Origin: Flammeovirgaceae bacterium UBA5867 | GTDB taxonomy: Bacteria; Bacteroidota; Bacteroidia; Cytophagales; Cyclobacteriaceae | Assembly (NCBI GenBank): GCA_002432545.1 | Contig: DJFR01000116.1 | Coordinates: forward strand, 1 to 7,179 | Direction: 5' to 3' | Length of the DNA: 7,179 bases | Shown here: positions 1 through 6,969 of the stretch, piece by piece | Numbering within the stretch: the first letter of the stretch is position 1 | Layout: each line of letters starts with the position of its first letter | Notes under the pieces: generated by a model | Told to the model about the DNA's origin: nothing | What the model saw: the letters and a program-made list of their open reading frames with translations, nothing else | The model's database searches: none | Position numbers and translations under genes: made by a program

Positions 1-2247
1 ACGAACACAGCTTCGAACTGTAGCTCAGCATTGACAGCATTTACAATCAATGATATATCTGTAAATCCTACCGTGGTGATTGTACAGAATTCTCCAAACC
101 TCGCTTGTAATACAAGTTATACGGGTGAGTTATCAGCATCCGTAACGGAAGGCACGACTACGGGTGTTACTACCGGCTATACATTCGAGTGGTTCCGCGG
201 AGCTAATAATACCAATGCCGCTGATTTCATCTCAACGGGTATTACACTTTCAGGAGTGCAGGAGGGTGACTATACCGTGCGCGTAACGGATATAGCTTCA
301 GCAGGCAACGGATGTATTGGTATAGCAACCCTATACCTCGAAAGAGAAATACCAGTATATAATAACGATGTTATTACAACAGCACAAACACAATGTGCAC
401 CTACACTGGATGGATCAATTGAAGTGACTACCGTGAGACGAGATCTGATGGGTACTACAAGATTCTTTGATATGAACGATCCTGCTGAACTTGCAAACTT
501 CTCGTTCCAGTGGTTCGATGCAGCCCAGAGTCCGATAACAGCTGTTGTGGCCGGAGACGCAACGTCACCGAACCTCACCAGCGGTACATACTATGTGCAG
601 TCTACGGACAACCTCGGTTGTACATCGTTGTTCACCATTGCCATCATTGATGACCAGACAACGCCTCCGACTATTTCACTGGATGCATTTACAAATCCGG
701 CTGTATGTATACTTCCTGAAGTTACCGGTTCATTAAGTGTTATCGCTGATAACAACCCGAACTTCGGAAACTATACATTCCAATGGTACCAGGGTAACGT
801 TGCTTCGGGTGCTGTTGTTGATTCAGACAATGAGTTAAATGATATACCATACACAGCAACAGCTTCCTATACTATACGTGTAACGAACAATACTACGCAC
901 TGCTTCTCGGATGCGACATTCAAATTCAAGACCGATACCGTTGCAGTACAGACACTGGCGTCTGCCACGCCATTGACAAGCTGTATAACTACAAACGGAA
1001 GCTTGTTTGCAACCGTGCCACGTGGTGATGGAAGTCTGTATGACTATGATTGGTATAAAGGACCAGTTGTCAGTGGCAATCCGGTTTATACGGGCAACAT
1101 AGTAACAATCGCTCCAATGGGTGTATATACTGCTATCGCGAAGCACCCTACGTTGAACTTCTGTACGATATTGCCAGATACGGCTACGGTGACTGACAGC
1201 AGAATTTACCCTGCGGTAAATATTACGCCAATGTCTCCGCTTACATATTGTGATCCTGCCAAGTTAAACGGTGCGGCCAATGCTGATGTAGGTGGTACAA
1301 TCATCGGATATACTTTCGATTGGTTCGAAGGTTCAATATCGGGTACGCCTCACTTCACGGGAAGTGCTGCTACTAACCTTGCTGCTACAACGTACGTGGT
1401 ACGCGCAACCGATGTAATCTCAGGTTGTACCGGAAACAACAGTATAACGATTACCAGCGATCCGATGAGGGTGCCTGTTCCGCAGGTGGTGCTCGTAGCG
1501 AATCGTACCGATTGTGAAATACCAAATGGTATACTCTCTGCTTCGGTTAATGGTAACATCAGTGACTACTCATTCAACTGGTATGACGGTGGTGCTGTGA
1601 AGCCTAACGCTGACGCTACAGGCGATGTATACTGGAACCTGGATGCAGGACAATATGCTGTAACAGCTATTGACGACATATCGGGTTGTGCTTCTGATCC
1701 CGTTATAGGAAAAGTAGACCAGCTATATGTATACCCTGAGTTTATGCTGAAGACAACGCCTGCATTGTGTACACAACAAAATGGTACCGCTAACCTGATT
1801 GTTCTGAACGGAAGTGATATTCAATCTATCGAGTGGAATATCAACGGAACGTTGATGACAGGTCCTTCGATCGGTGAACTCCCTGCGGGTACCCATACGG
1901 TAACTGCAATCACATCACTCCACTGTGAAAAAACAGAAACCGTGATTGTGAAAACAGAAATCAATGTTTACAACGCAGTGTCTCATAATAATGATGGCAT
2001 GAATGACTTCTTTGAGATCGGATGTCTGGAAGAATTCAAGAATAACCATGTACGAATCTTTAACCGTGCCGGAACACTGGTATATGAACAACGCGGGTAT
2101 AACAACCAGGATCTTGTCTTCAATGGTGTGTCCAACCGCGGTATCAGTATACTTGGAAACGGACTTCCGGATGGAACATACTTCTATATTATTGATAAAG
2201 GTGATGGCTCTGAAGCAAAGACCGGTTACTTAGAACTGTTGAAATAA
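1..2247 (+). CDS. Repeat-rich T9SS-exported surface protein with gliding-motility-associated C-terminal (type B) sorting domain, 5' partial
   Basis: The reading frame is open from base 1, so the start and any signal peptide lie outside the window; the TTG at 31 is an internal leucine, not a start. The visible 748 residues are extracellular in character: rich in Thr, Ser, Asn, Gly and aromatic residues, poor in Lys. About residues 36-642 hold seven Ig-like repeats (listed separately). The last ~95 residues match the gliding motility-associated C-terminal domain: an NNDGMNDFFEI segment (cf. PNGDGxND in the family), VRIFNRAGTLVYE, and the closing LPDGTYFYI and TGYLELL strands. In this family the domain directs export through the type IX secretion system as a type B signal. 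The role is probably a cell-surface or secreted adhesin of the SprB kind; this is inferred from architecture, and the ligand is unknown. The PorP/SprF gene follows after 9 nt, supporting co-transcription. Family and export route are quite certain, exact function is not. Confidence 0.9.
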   Translation, partial: TNTASNCSSALTAFTINDISVNPTVVIVQNSPNLACNTSYTGELSASVTEGTTTGVTTGYTFEWFRGANNTNAADFISTGITLSGVQEGDYTVRVTDIASAGNGCIGIATLYLEREIPVYNNDVITTAQTQCAPTLDGSIEVTTVRRDLMGTTRFFDMNDPAELANFSFQWFDAAQSPITAVVAGDATSPNLTSGTYYVQSTDNLGCTSLFTIAIIDDQTTPPTISLDAFTNPAVCILPEVTGSLSVIADNNPNFGNYTFQWYQGNVASGAVVDSDNELNDIPYTATASYTIRVTNNTTHCFSDATFKFKTDTVAVQTLASATPLTSCITTNGSLFATVPRGDGSLYDYDWYKGPVVSGNPVYTGNIVTIAPMGVYTAIAKHPTLNFCTILPDTATVTDSRIYPAVNITPMSPLTYCDPAKLNGAANADVGGTIIGYTFDWFEGSISGTPHFTGSAATNLAATTYVVRATDVISGCTGNNSITITSDPMRVPVPQVVLVANRTDCEIPNGILSASVNGNISDYSFNWYDGGAVKPNADATGDVYWNLDAGQYAVTAIDDISGCASDPVIGKVDQLYVYPEFMLKTTPALCTQQNGTANLIVLNGSDIQSIEWNINGTLMTGPSIGELPAGTHTVTAITSLHCEKTETVIVKTEINVYNAVSHNNDGMNDFFEIGCLEEFKNNHVRIFNRAGTLVYEQRGYNNQDLVFNGVSNRGISILGNGLPDGTYFYIIDKGDGSEAKTGYLELLK
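106..1926 (+). repeat. Seven divergent Ig-like protein repeats, each with a Cys pair
   Basis: Within the surface protein, a core of aromatic-x-aromatic/hydrophobic-x-Trp recurs seven times: YTFEW (178), FSFQW (499), YTFQW (772), YDYDW (1039), YTFDW (1309), YSFNW (1567) and the degenerate QSIEW (1822). The spacing is 107, 91, 89, 90, 86 and 85 codons. Each core is preceded by a Cys and followed by a Cys after a Y/T-x-V-x-A/V-T-D-like strand. Cys codon pairs start at 106/313, 394/619, 706/901, 982/1162, 1249/1426, 1513/1687 and 1768/1924. A lone Cys codon at 19 looks like the closing Cys of an eighth unit cut by the left edge. The units are similar in pattern but not near-identical in DNA, so they are old repeats. 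They resemble Ig-like/SprB-type adhesin repeats; the disulfide pairing is inferred. Confidence 0.8.
1957..2244 (+). other. Gliding-motility-associated C-terminal domain (T9SS type B sorting signal)
   Basis: This is the C-terminal domain of the surface protein, about 95 codons. It begins at a short linker ending in INVYNAV, followed by the D-G-x-N-D loop (NNDGMND), a FNRAGTLVYE strand pair, a central GYNNQD turn, and the final GLPDGTYFYI and TGYLELL strands. The order and key residues fit the CHU_C/TIGR04131-type domain. In characterised Bacteroidota, type B domains need a SprF-like partner for secretion, which fits the gene immediately downstream. One extra Cys (in EIGCLEE) lies outside the repeat Cys pairs. 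Confidence 0.88.
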
Positions 2248-2256
2248 AAAAGCCCT

Positions 2257-3192
2257 ATGAAAAAATTGATAATCTGCTTAGCTCTGATGGGAATGCTGGT
2301 TCCCTGGAAACTTTTTGCGCAGCATAATATTGTATACTCGCAATATTTATTCAATGGCTTGCTGATCAATCCTGCGTATGCAGGAAGTCACGTGCAGCTT
2401 AGTGCTACACTGAACTATCGCAACCAGTGGATCAATTTTGAAGGTGCGCCGGAAACCACAACATTGGGGGTGCACTCCGCTTTTCGTAAAGAGCGTGTAG
2501 GCCTGGGGTTGTTAGTAACCAACGACAAGATCGGTAGCTATCGAAATACCGGTCTTTACGGAAGCTACGCCTATATCATCAAGCGCCCGGGCGGGGGAGT
2601 ACTCTCGCTTGGGGTGCAGGGCGGCTTCAACAACTTCAAAGCTGATTTTACCGAGTTGAATTTGAAAGCTGATGCCGATCCGATCTTCAATGGGTTCTTC
2701 AATGAACTAAGACCAAACTTTGGTGGTGGTATATTTTATTACAACAAAAAGATGTTTGCCGGTTTTTCAGTACCCACCATTCTGAAGCATGCAGATTTCT
2801 TCAAAGGGTCATTCGAGCAATTAGCATTGCCGCGGGTATATTATGTGAATGCCGGTACAACTTTCCCGATCGATCGCATGGAGAAAGTTAAAGTAAGTCC
2901 GTCATTTTTATTGCGTGTGCAGGACGGTACTCCGCTCAGTGCTGATATAAACCTGAATGTTATCTTCTATGATCAGATCAACATCGGACATTCTTACCGC
3001 ACGGGCGATGCTATCATAACGTTCCTGGGTTTTAAACTGAGTGAGAAATTCCATTTCGTTTACTCGTATGACTGGACAACTTCGGCTATCGGAAATTACT
3101 CGAAGGGTACGCATGAATTTACCATTAACTACCGCACCCGCATTCGCAACGTTCACAAAGATGTTGAGTGCCCGTATTTTTATAGCCACTAA
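2257..3192 (+). CDS. PorP/SprF family type IX secretion system membrane protein
   Basis: A 311-residue protein, close to the usual length of this family. Residues 1-21 form a signal peptide (MKKLIICLAL start, ...LFA before Q22), giving signal peptidase I cleavage. Family hallmarks follow: a YSQYLFNGLLINPAYAGS segment (residues 27-44), RNQW (55-58) and GAPETT (63-68). The rest is alternating hydrophobic/polar strands typical of an outer-membrane beta-barrel. The ATG at 2257 sits 9 nt after the upstream stop, so the two genes are almost certainly one operon. In Flavobacterium johnsoniae, SprF is needed for export of the adhesin SprB, and related PorP/SprF paralogues sit next to type B-domain proteins. 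By context this copy probably secretes or anchors the upstream repeat protein. The C-terminus (CPYFYSH) does not end in the aromatic residue common in many barrel proteins. I give no symbol because the family has many paralogues. Confidence 0.92.
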   Translation: MKKLIICLALMGMLVPWKLFAQHNIVYSQYLFNGLLINPAYAGSHVQLSATLNYRNQWINFEGAPETTTLGVHSAFRKERVGLGLLVTNDKIGSYRNTGLYGSYAYIIKRPGGGVLSLGVQGGFNNFKADFTELNLKADADPIFNGFFNELRPNFGGGIFYYNKKMFAGFSVPTILKHADFFKGSFEQLALPRVYYVNAGTTFPIDRMEKVKVSPSFLLRVQDGTPLSADINLNVIFYDQINIGHSYRTGDAIITFLGFKLSEKFHFVYSYDWTTSAIGNYSKGTHEFTINYRTRIRNVHKDVECPYFYSH

Positions 3193-3402
3193 GTATAGCA
3201 TTACCTTTACATTTCTTAAAGCAAAACTTTTCTGTTGCGAAGACTTCATTTCTTTTGCTGTCTTCCAATCCCATATTCATCCATGCCGTTGCAATATTGG
3301 GGAATATAATAATTTACCAGTGTTCAGTATGTAGGATTTTCAATCAGAGTTAGCGGGCACGCGTTTTTAACCGTCACAATAATTTGATTCTGAAAATCAC
3401 CT

Positions 3403-4818
3403 ATGGAAGTCTATAACAAGGTAATACAAGTGGGTTCGCTGAAAATAGAGATTTCCATTTCCGATAGAGCGAACTCGATTTTATATCAATCTCCAAGCGA
3501 CCATCTTAGTGCCGTGACCAATCCCTATTATGTAAACCTGACTGCTCGTGATGAAGACGACAAGCGTATCTGGCAAACCCCTGTCATGGACGATCACGGT
3601 GAAACAAAATACTATGCCTCCGTATACGAAGCGATTGAAGACGCCCGTACAAAACTCGGAGAAGCCGGGGAAGATCTGGAGTATGACTTACCGGGAAGTT
3701 CCAAAGAATTACAGATTCTGTTAATCGAAGATATACAGGAAGACATGGAGTTAATGTCCATGACGCTGCGTAAGGCAGGCATGCGCTTCAAGATCAAACA
3801 GGTTGACACGCGCGAAGAATTTGTACACGCTTTATCTGACTATAACGCTGATATAATTTTATCCGATCACGCTATACCTCAATTCAATTCACTGGAAGCG
3901 TTGTCGATGGCGCGGAAGGTAAAAACAGATATACCGTTCATCATTGTGAGTGGCGGTGTATCCGAGAACATGGCCAAGACTTGTATACAGCAAGGCGCTA
4001 ATGATTATGTGCTGAAATCTGATATTTACCGGTTGCCGCTTGCCATTCAAAAAGCATTACGCACCAGCACAATTTCGTATGCTACACGTGAAGATTTACT
4101 TCATAAAGTAGAAGACCTCACCAGGACTAATAATGAACTTGAGCACATGGTATATGGCGTAGCACACAATTTACGTTCGCCACTAAATTCCATGTTAGGG
4201 TTGCTGGACCTTGCGCGACAGGAAGGAGAAGCAGCGTCCAAGAATCTGAAGCACTACTTCCAGATGATGGAAGAGAGTATACGTAAGCTGGACGGCTCGG
4301 TAAATGATCTGCTGAAGTATGCAAAGAATACAAAGAAAGAAATTACCATCGAGAAAATTGATTTTCGTTCGATCATCGATGAAGGTATACAGCAAATGAA
4401 ATTCATCAAGGGATTCGATCGCATCCAGGCCTCAGTCGAAGTACATCAATCTTCTTTATTCTATTCAGATACACATCGCATTCGCGCGGTTATCAATAAC
4501 CTGATCTCCAATTCCATCAAGTATATGGATTACTCGAAGTCCAATCCTTCGATCGAAATCAATGTGGAAGCGAACAAGCACAAGGCAACACTGGAGTTCA
4601 AAGACAACGGTATTGGTATCAACGCAGCCTATCTTTCAAAAGTGTTTACAATGTTTTACCGCGCAACGTCTCAGAACGAAGGCTCCGGTCTGGGACTATA
4701 TCTTGTGAAAGATACCATACAACGACTGGGCGGCACTGTCCATATCGAATCCAAAGAAGGAGACGGTACGACTTTCTACATTACGTTGCCGAATCACTAT
4801 TCCACTTCCCTGAGTTGA
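3403..4818 (+). CDS. Soluble sensor histidine kinase with internal receiver domain (REC-HisKA-HATPase)
   Basis: The 471-residue protein has no signal peptide or membrane segment, so it should be cytoplasmic. Residues 1-100 are an unrecognised acidic domain. Residues about 104-220 are a receiver domain: acidic pair E109/D110, phospho-acceptor D155 in LSDHAIP, S183 in IVSGG and K205 in DYVLKSD. A predicted coiled-coil linker (about 226-250) leads to the dimerisation/phosphotransfer helix with H255 in VAHNLRSPL. The ATPase domain has an N box (NNLISNSIKY, 365-374), G1 (DNGIGI, 401-406), an F box around F415-F418 and G2 (GSGLGL, 427-432), so it looks catalytically intact. The start is supported by an in-frame TGA at 3391, 12 nt upstream of the ATG. 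The residue after the phospho-His is Asn rather than the classical Glu/Asp. A single-domain receiver follows after 67 nt. The receiver may modulate the kinase or pass phosphate on; the signal is unknown. Confidence 0.92.
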   Translation: MEVYNKVIQVGSLKIEISISDRANSILYQSPSDHLSAVTNPYYVNLTARDEDDKRIWQTPVMDDHGETKYYASVYEAIEDARTKLGEAGEDLEYDLPGSSKELQILLIEDIQEDMELMSMTLRKAGMRFKIKQVDTREEFVHALSDYNADIILSDHAIPQFNSLEALSMARKVKTDIPFIIVSGGVSENMAKTCIQQGANDYVLKSDIYRLPLAIQKALRTSTISYATREDLLHKVEDLTRTNNELEHMVYGVAHNLRSPLNSMLGLLDLARQEGEAASKNLKHYFQMMEESIRKLDGSVNDLLKYAKNTKKEITIEKIDFRSIIDEGIQQMKFIKGFDRIQASVEVHQSSLFYSDTHRIRAVINNLISNSIKYMDYSKSNPSIEINVEANKHKATLEFKDNGIGINAAYLSKVFTMFYRATSQNEGSGLGLYLVKDTIQRLGGTVHIESKEGDGTTFYITLPNHYSTSLS

Positions 4819-4885
4819 TTTTGTATGAAGTTTTACAGTTAACGGGAATAAATTATATTGCCGGCCTGTACAAGAATGGCTTTAT

Positions 4886-5245
4886 ATGAAAATACTCGTC
4901 TGTGATGATGATGAAGTGGTGCTGGGAATAATCAAACTTACCCTACAAAACGCAGGCATGGAACCGTATTTGGCAGGTGACGGGCGGGAAGCTTTACGTC
5001 ATCTACGGGAGCATGAACACTTTGATCTTATCATCACCGATATTCACATGCCGTATCATAACGGTGACGAAGTATTGAAACTGGTGCGCGAAGAACAGCA
5101 GAAGAATACACCCATCATTATGCTATCGTCTGATGGCGAAGAAGAAGTGATTGCACTTGCACTGAAACTCGGGGTAAACGAATTTATCACCAAGCCACTC
5201 GACCCAACCAAACTGCTTAAGAAAATAAAAAAATTGGTAAAGTAG
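4886..5245 (+). CDS. Single-domain CheY-like response regulator
   Basis: A 119-residue protein made of one receiver domain and nothing else, so it has no DNA-binding or enzymatic output of its own. The active-site residues are all present: acidic cluster D7-D9 (VCDDDE), phospho-acceptor D52 in ITDIHMP, S81/S82 in IIMLSS, and K103-P104 in FITKPLD. It begins 67 nt after the hybrid kinase gene on the same strand with no clear terminator or promoter between them. It is therefore probably co-transcribed and may accept phosphate from H255 or relay with D155 of that kinase. The target protein is not visible here; in other bacteria such single receivers act by protein-protein contact or as intermediates in phosphorelays. 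Family assignment is certain, the partnership is inferred from context. Confidence 0.93.
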   Translation: MKILVCDDDEVVLGIIKLTLQNAGMEPYLAGDGREALRHLREHEHFDLIITDIHMPYHNGDEVLKLVREEQQKNTPIIMLSSDGEEEVIALALKLGVNEFITKPLDPTKLLKKIKKLVK

Positions 5246-5265
5246 TATAACGCGCTGCTGTTATA
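5246..5265. terminator. Possible small bidirectional terminator hairpin between convergent genes
   Basis: TATAAC (5246-5251) and GTTATA (5260-5265) form a perfect 6-bp inverted repeat around an 8-nt loop. It begins right after the stop codon of the response regulator and overlaps the stop codon of the convergent membrane-protein gene. The stem is A/T-rich and short and there is no long T run, so it is weak by intrinsic-terminator standards. Its position in the only 15-nt gap between convergent genes is what makes it worth listing. Confidence 0.25.
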
Positions 5266-5638
5266 TATTCTCTTCTTCTTTTCGCGTTAATATCCGTTCC
5301 TTCTTGATATCGATTCGCAGAAATGCATACAGGCTCATGTATATATTGGCAATCCATACCAATGCAAAACCTGCTATGATGTAGCCCCGCCAGTCGTGTA
5401 TCAGTAAAGTATACCGCGTGAGGAACAACATCAATATGGTTACATAGTGACTGAAACAATACTCGCAGGTAAAGAGGTAAAAGAATTTTCGTTGTACAAC
5501 GGTGTGACAATCCTTACTCTTCCTGACGCAATATTCCCGTGGCTCCTTAAATACCTCTTCGTGCGTAACCGTCCAGGCAATGCAGGCAATCGGGATAGCC
5601 AATACAAACAGCCAGATAATTTGTTCGTTTAATTCCAT
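5261..5638 (-). CDS. Small three-helix membrane protein with CxxC, function unknown
   Basis: A 125-residue protein on the minus strand, convergent with the response regulator. Three hydrophobic segments are visible: about residues 7-24, 63-80 and 85-107, followed by a strongly charged tail (KKERILTRKEEENI). The loop between the first two segments (about 25-62) is hydrophilic and carries C37, C44, C58 and C61, the last two as TCEYC just before helix 2. Four closely placed Cys in one loop suggest a metal site or redox/disulfide centre, but no known enzyme motif is present. The membrane pattern, charged tail and ordered Cys spacing argue that it is a real gene and not a shadow, since the opposite strand here has only a short, compositionally unlikely frame. 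The motif recalls the TCxxC of small uncharacterised membrane families such as DUF1360, but I cannot assign it. The ATG (5636-5638) is the natural start. Confidence 0.8.
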   Translation of the reverse strand: MELNEQIIWLFVLAIPIACIAWTVTHEEVFKEPREYCVRKSKDCHTVVQRKFFYLFTCEYCFSHYVTILMLFLTRYTLLIHDWRGYIIAGFALVWIANIYMSLYAFLRIDIKKERILTRKEEENI

Positions 5639-5799
5639 AGTCAGTAGCGATTCCCGTATACTATAAAATCTCTTGCCAGCTACTGGTTTTTATAACAGAT
5701 TAGGATTGATCTGACAACGTGGACTATAAAAAGATGCAACACATTTGAGGGTAAAATCTCCTGGTTGCGTCTCAGTAATAGTTCATCCTTGTGAAGTGT

Positions 5800-6957
5800 A
5801 TGCGATTACTGACTGGAGTTCTCTTTGTAATAATACCGTTGTTTGCTATAGCACAGTCTCAACGCGAAGTTGCAGCTGTATTGAAAGAACATATACTCGC
5901 GGAAGCAAACCAGGCATTAAAAGAAATGCCTGTTACGGTAACATCGGCACACAGCGAACGTAGCGCAGGAGGGAAGCACGATTTTTATTCCGAAGGTGAT
6001 TACTGGTGGCCCGATCCTGAAAATCCGCAAGGTCCCTATATCCAGCGGGACGGCATGACAAATCCCGAAAATTTTACAGCACATCGCAAAGCCATGGTTC
6101 GCTTCAGCAGAATTATAGGCGCACTGGCATCTGCCTATAAAATTACCGGTGATGATAAATATGTAAAGCACGCCATACGGCACCTGCAGGCCTGGTTTGC
6201 CGATACAACTACGCTGATGAATCCATCGCTGCGCTATGCACAAGCTATTAAAGGAAGATATACCGGGCGTGGCATCGGTATCATTGATACCATACACCTG
6301 ATGGAAGTTGCGCAAGGTATATTGGTGATGGAGAAATCGCGCAGCATGAACCGCACGTTGCTGAGTCAAACGCGACAATGGTTCAGACTATATCTGCAAT
6401 GGCTCACTACACATCAATATGGAAAAGATGAAATGAACGCAGAGAACAATCACGGTACGTGCTGGGTAATGCAGGTTGCTGCTTTCGCGAGATTTACTGC
6501 CAATGATACGATTCTGAATTTTTGCCGAGACCGCTATAAAAATATATTACTTCCCAATCAGATGGCAATCGATGGAAGTTTTCCGCGTGAACTTAAGCGT
6601 ACCAAACCCTATGGTTATTCGTTGTTCAACCTTGATGCTATGGTTATGGTTTGTCATATACTTTCCGATGCAAGTCATAACCTGTGGCACTATAAAACTG
6701 CGGATGGAAAAAGTATACAGAAGGGAATCGAATTTCTATATCCCTACGTGAATGATAAGAGCAAATGGCCGTATCCAAAAGATCTTATGTATTGGGACAA
6801 TTGGCCGGTGGCCCACCCGTTTTTGGTGTTCGGAGCGACAGTCTTTAAGCAACGCGACTGGTTCAACACGTGGAAACAACTTGATCACGATCCATCCGTA
6901 GAAGAAGTACTTCGAAATCTCCCGGTACGAAACCCAATCATCTGGTTAGAGAATTGA
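5800..6957 (+). CDS. Secreted alginate lyase family (polyuronate lyase) protein
   Basis: Start chosen at ATG 5800 (385 residues) rather than the in-frame GTG at 5791, because the ATG gives a clean signal peptide: MRLLTG, a hydrophobic core, then LFAIA before QSQ (AxA-type signal peptidase I site). No lipobox Cys follows, so the mature enzyme should be periplasmic or secreted. Numbered from the GTG, the body shows the alginate_lyase (PF05426) pattern seen in Bacteroidota: DYWWPDPE (70-77), GPYIQRDG (81-88), an alpha-helical middle, the ENNHGTCW motif (218-225) with the putative catalytic Asn-His pair, and ELKRTKPYGYSLFNLDA (267-283) supplying Arg and Tyr candidates. Helix-rich toroid folds of this kind cleave uronic-acid polysaccharides by beta-elimination. 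Alginate or glucuronan are the likely substrates, but which one cannot be told. No SusC/SusD genes or other carbohydrate enzymes are beside it, so it does not look like part of a polysaccharide utilisation locus within this window. Confidence 0.87.
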   Translation: MRLLTGVLFVIIPLFAIAQSQREVAAVLKEHILAEANQALKEMPVTVTSAHSERSAGGKHDFYSEGDYWWPDPENPQGPYIQRDGMTNPENFTAHRKAMVRFSRIIGALASAYKITGDDKYVKHAIRHLQAWFADTTTLMNPSLRYAQAIKGRYTGRGIGIIDTIHLMEVAQGILVMEKSRSMNRTLLSQTRQWFRLYLQWLTTHQYGKDEMNAENNHGTCWVMQVAAFARFTANDTILNFCRDRYKNILLPNQMAIDGSFPRELKRTKPYGYSLFNLDAMVMVCHILSDASHNLWHYKTADGKSIQKGIEFLYPYVNDKSKWPYPKDLMYWDNWPVAHPFLVFGATVFKQRDWFNTWKQLDHDPSVEEVLRNLPVRNPIIWLEN

Positions 6958-6969
6958 TACACTATATAG

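Noticed and set aside
31..33. TTG as a possible start of the surface protein
   Set aside because: The frame is open to base 1, continues the end of a preceding repeat (Cys codon at 19), and no signal peptide follows the TTG.
835..1146. 103-codon minus-strand frame within the repeat protein (others at 270-578 and 1350-1559)
   Set aside because: Antisense to well-defined repeats; compositionally odd translations and no start-site or promoter signal.
3204..3211. TACCTTTA as a -7 promoter element for the kinase gene, and TAATTTG near 3380 as an alternative
   Set aside because: The first lacks the final G and has no TTG at the right distance; the second is one base short between its halves. Neither is good enough to annotate.
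2908..3249. 113-codon minus-strand frame covering the 3' end of the PorP/SprF gene and part of the next gap
   Set aside because: Mostly antisense to the conserved barrel region, no family features, and no promoter on that strand.
3239..3265. GAAGAC/GTCTTC hairpin downstream of the PorP/SprF gene as a terminator
   Set aside because: Only 6 bp with a 15-nt loop, about 47 nt past the stop and with no T run after it.
5642..5685. 7-bp inverted repeat CAGTAGC/GCTACTG with a 30-nt loop in the divergent intergenic region, with a nested CCAG-CTA-CTGG
   Set aside because: Arms are short and the loop long; such a repeat can arise by chance and I see no second copy elsewhere in the window to support an operator.
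5740..5747. CACATTTG as a -7 element for the lyase gene
   Set aside because: First base mismatches the consensus and the nearest TTG (5706-5708) is 31 nt away, outside the usual spacing.
5917..6378. 153-codon open frame on the minus strand inside the lyase gene
   Set aside because: It lies wholly within a gene with clear domain motifs and signal peptide; its translation is Cys/His/Arg-rich without motifs, as expected of a shadow frame.
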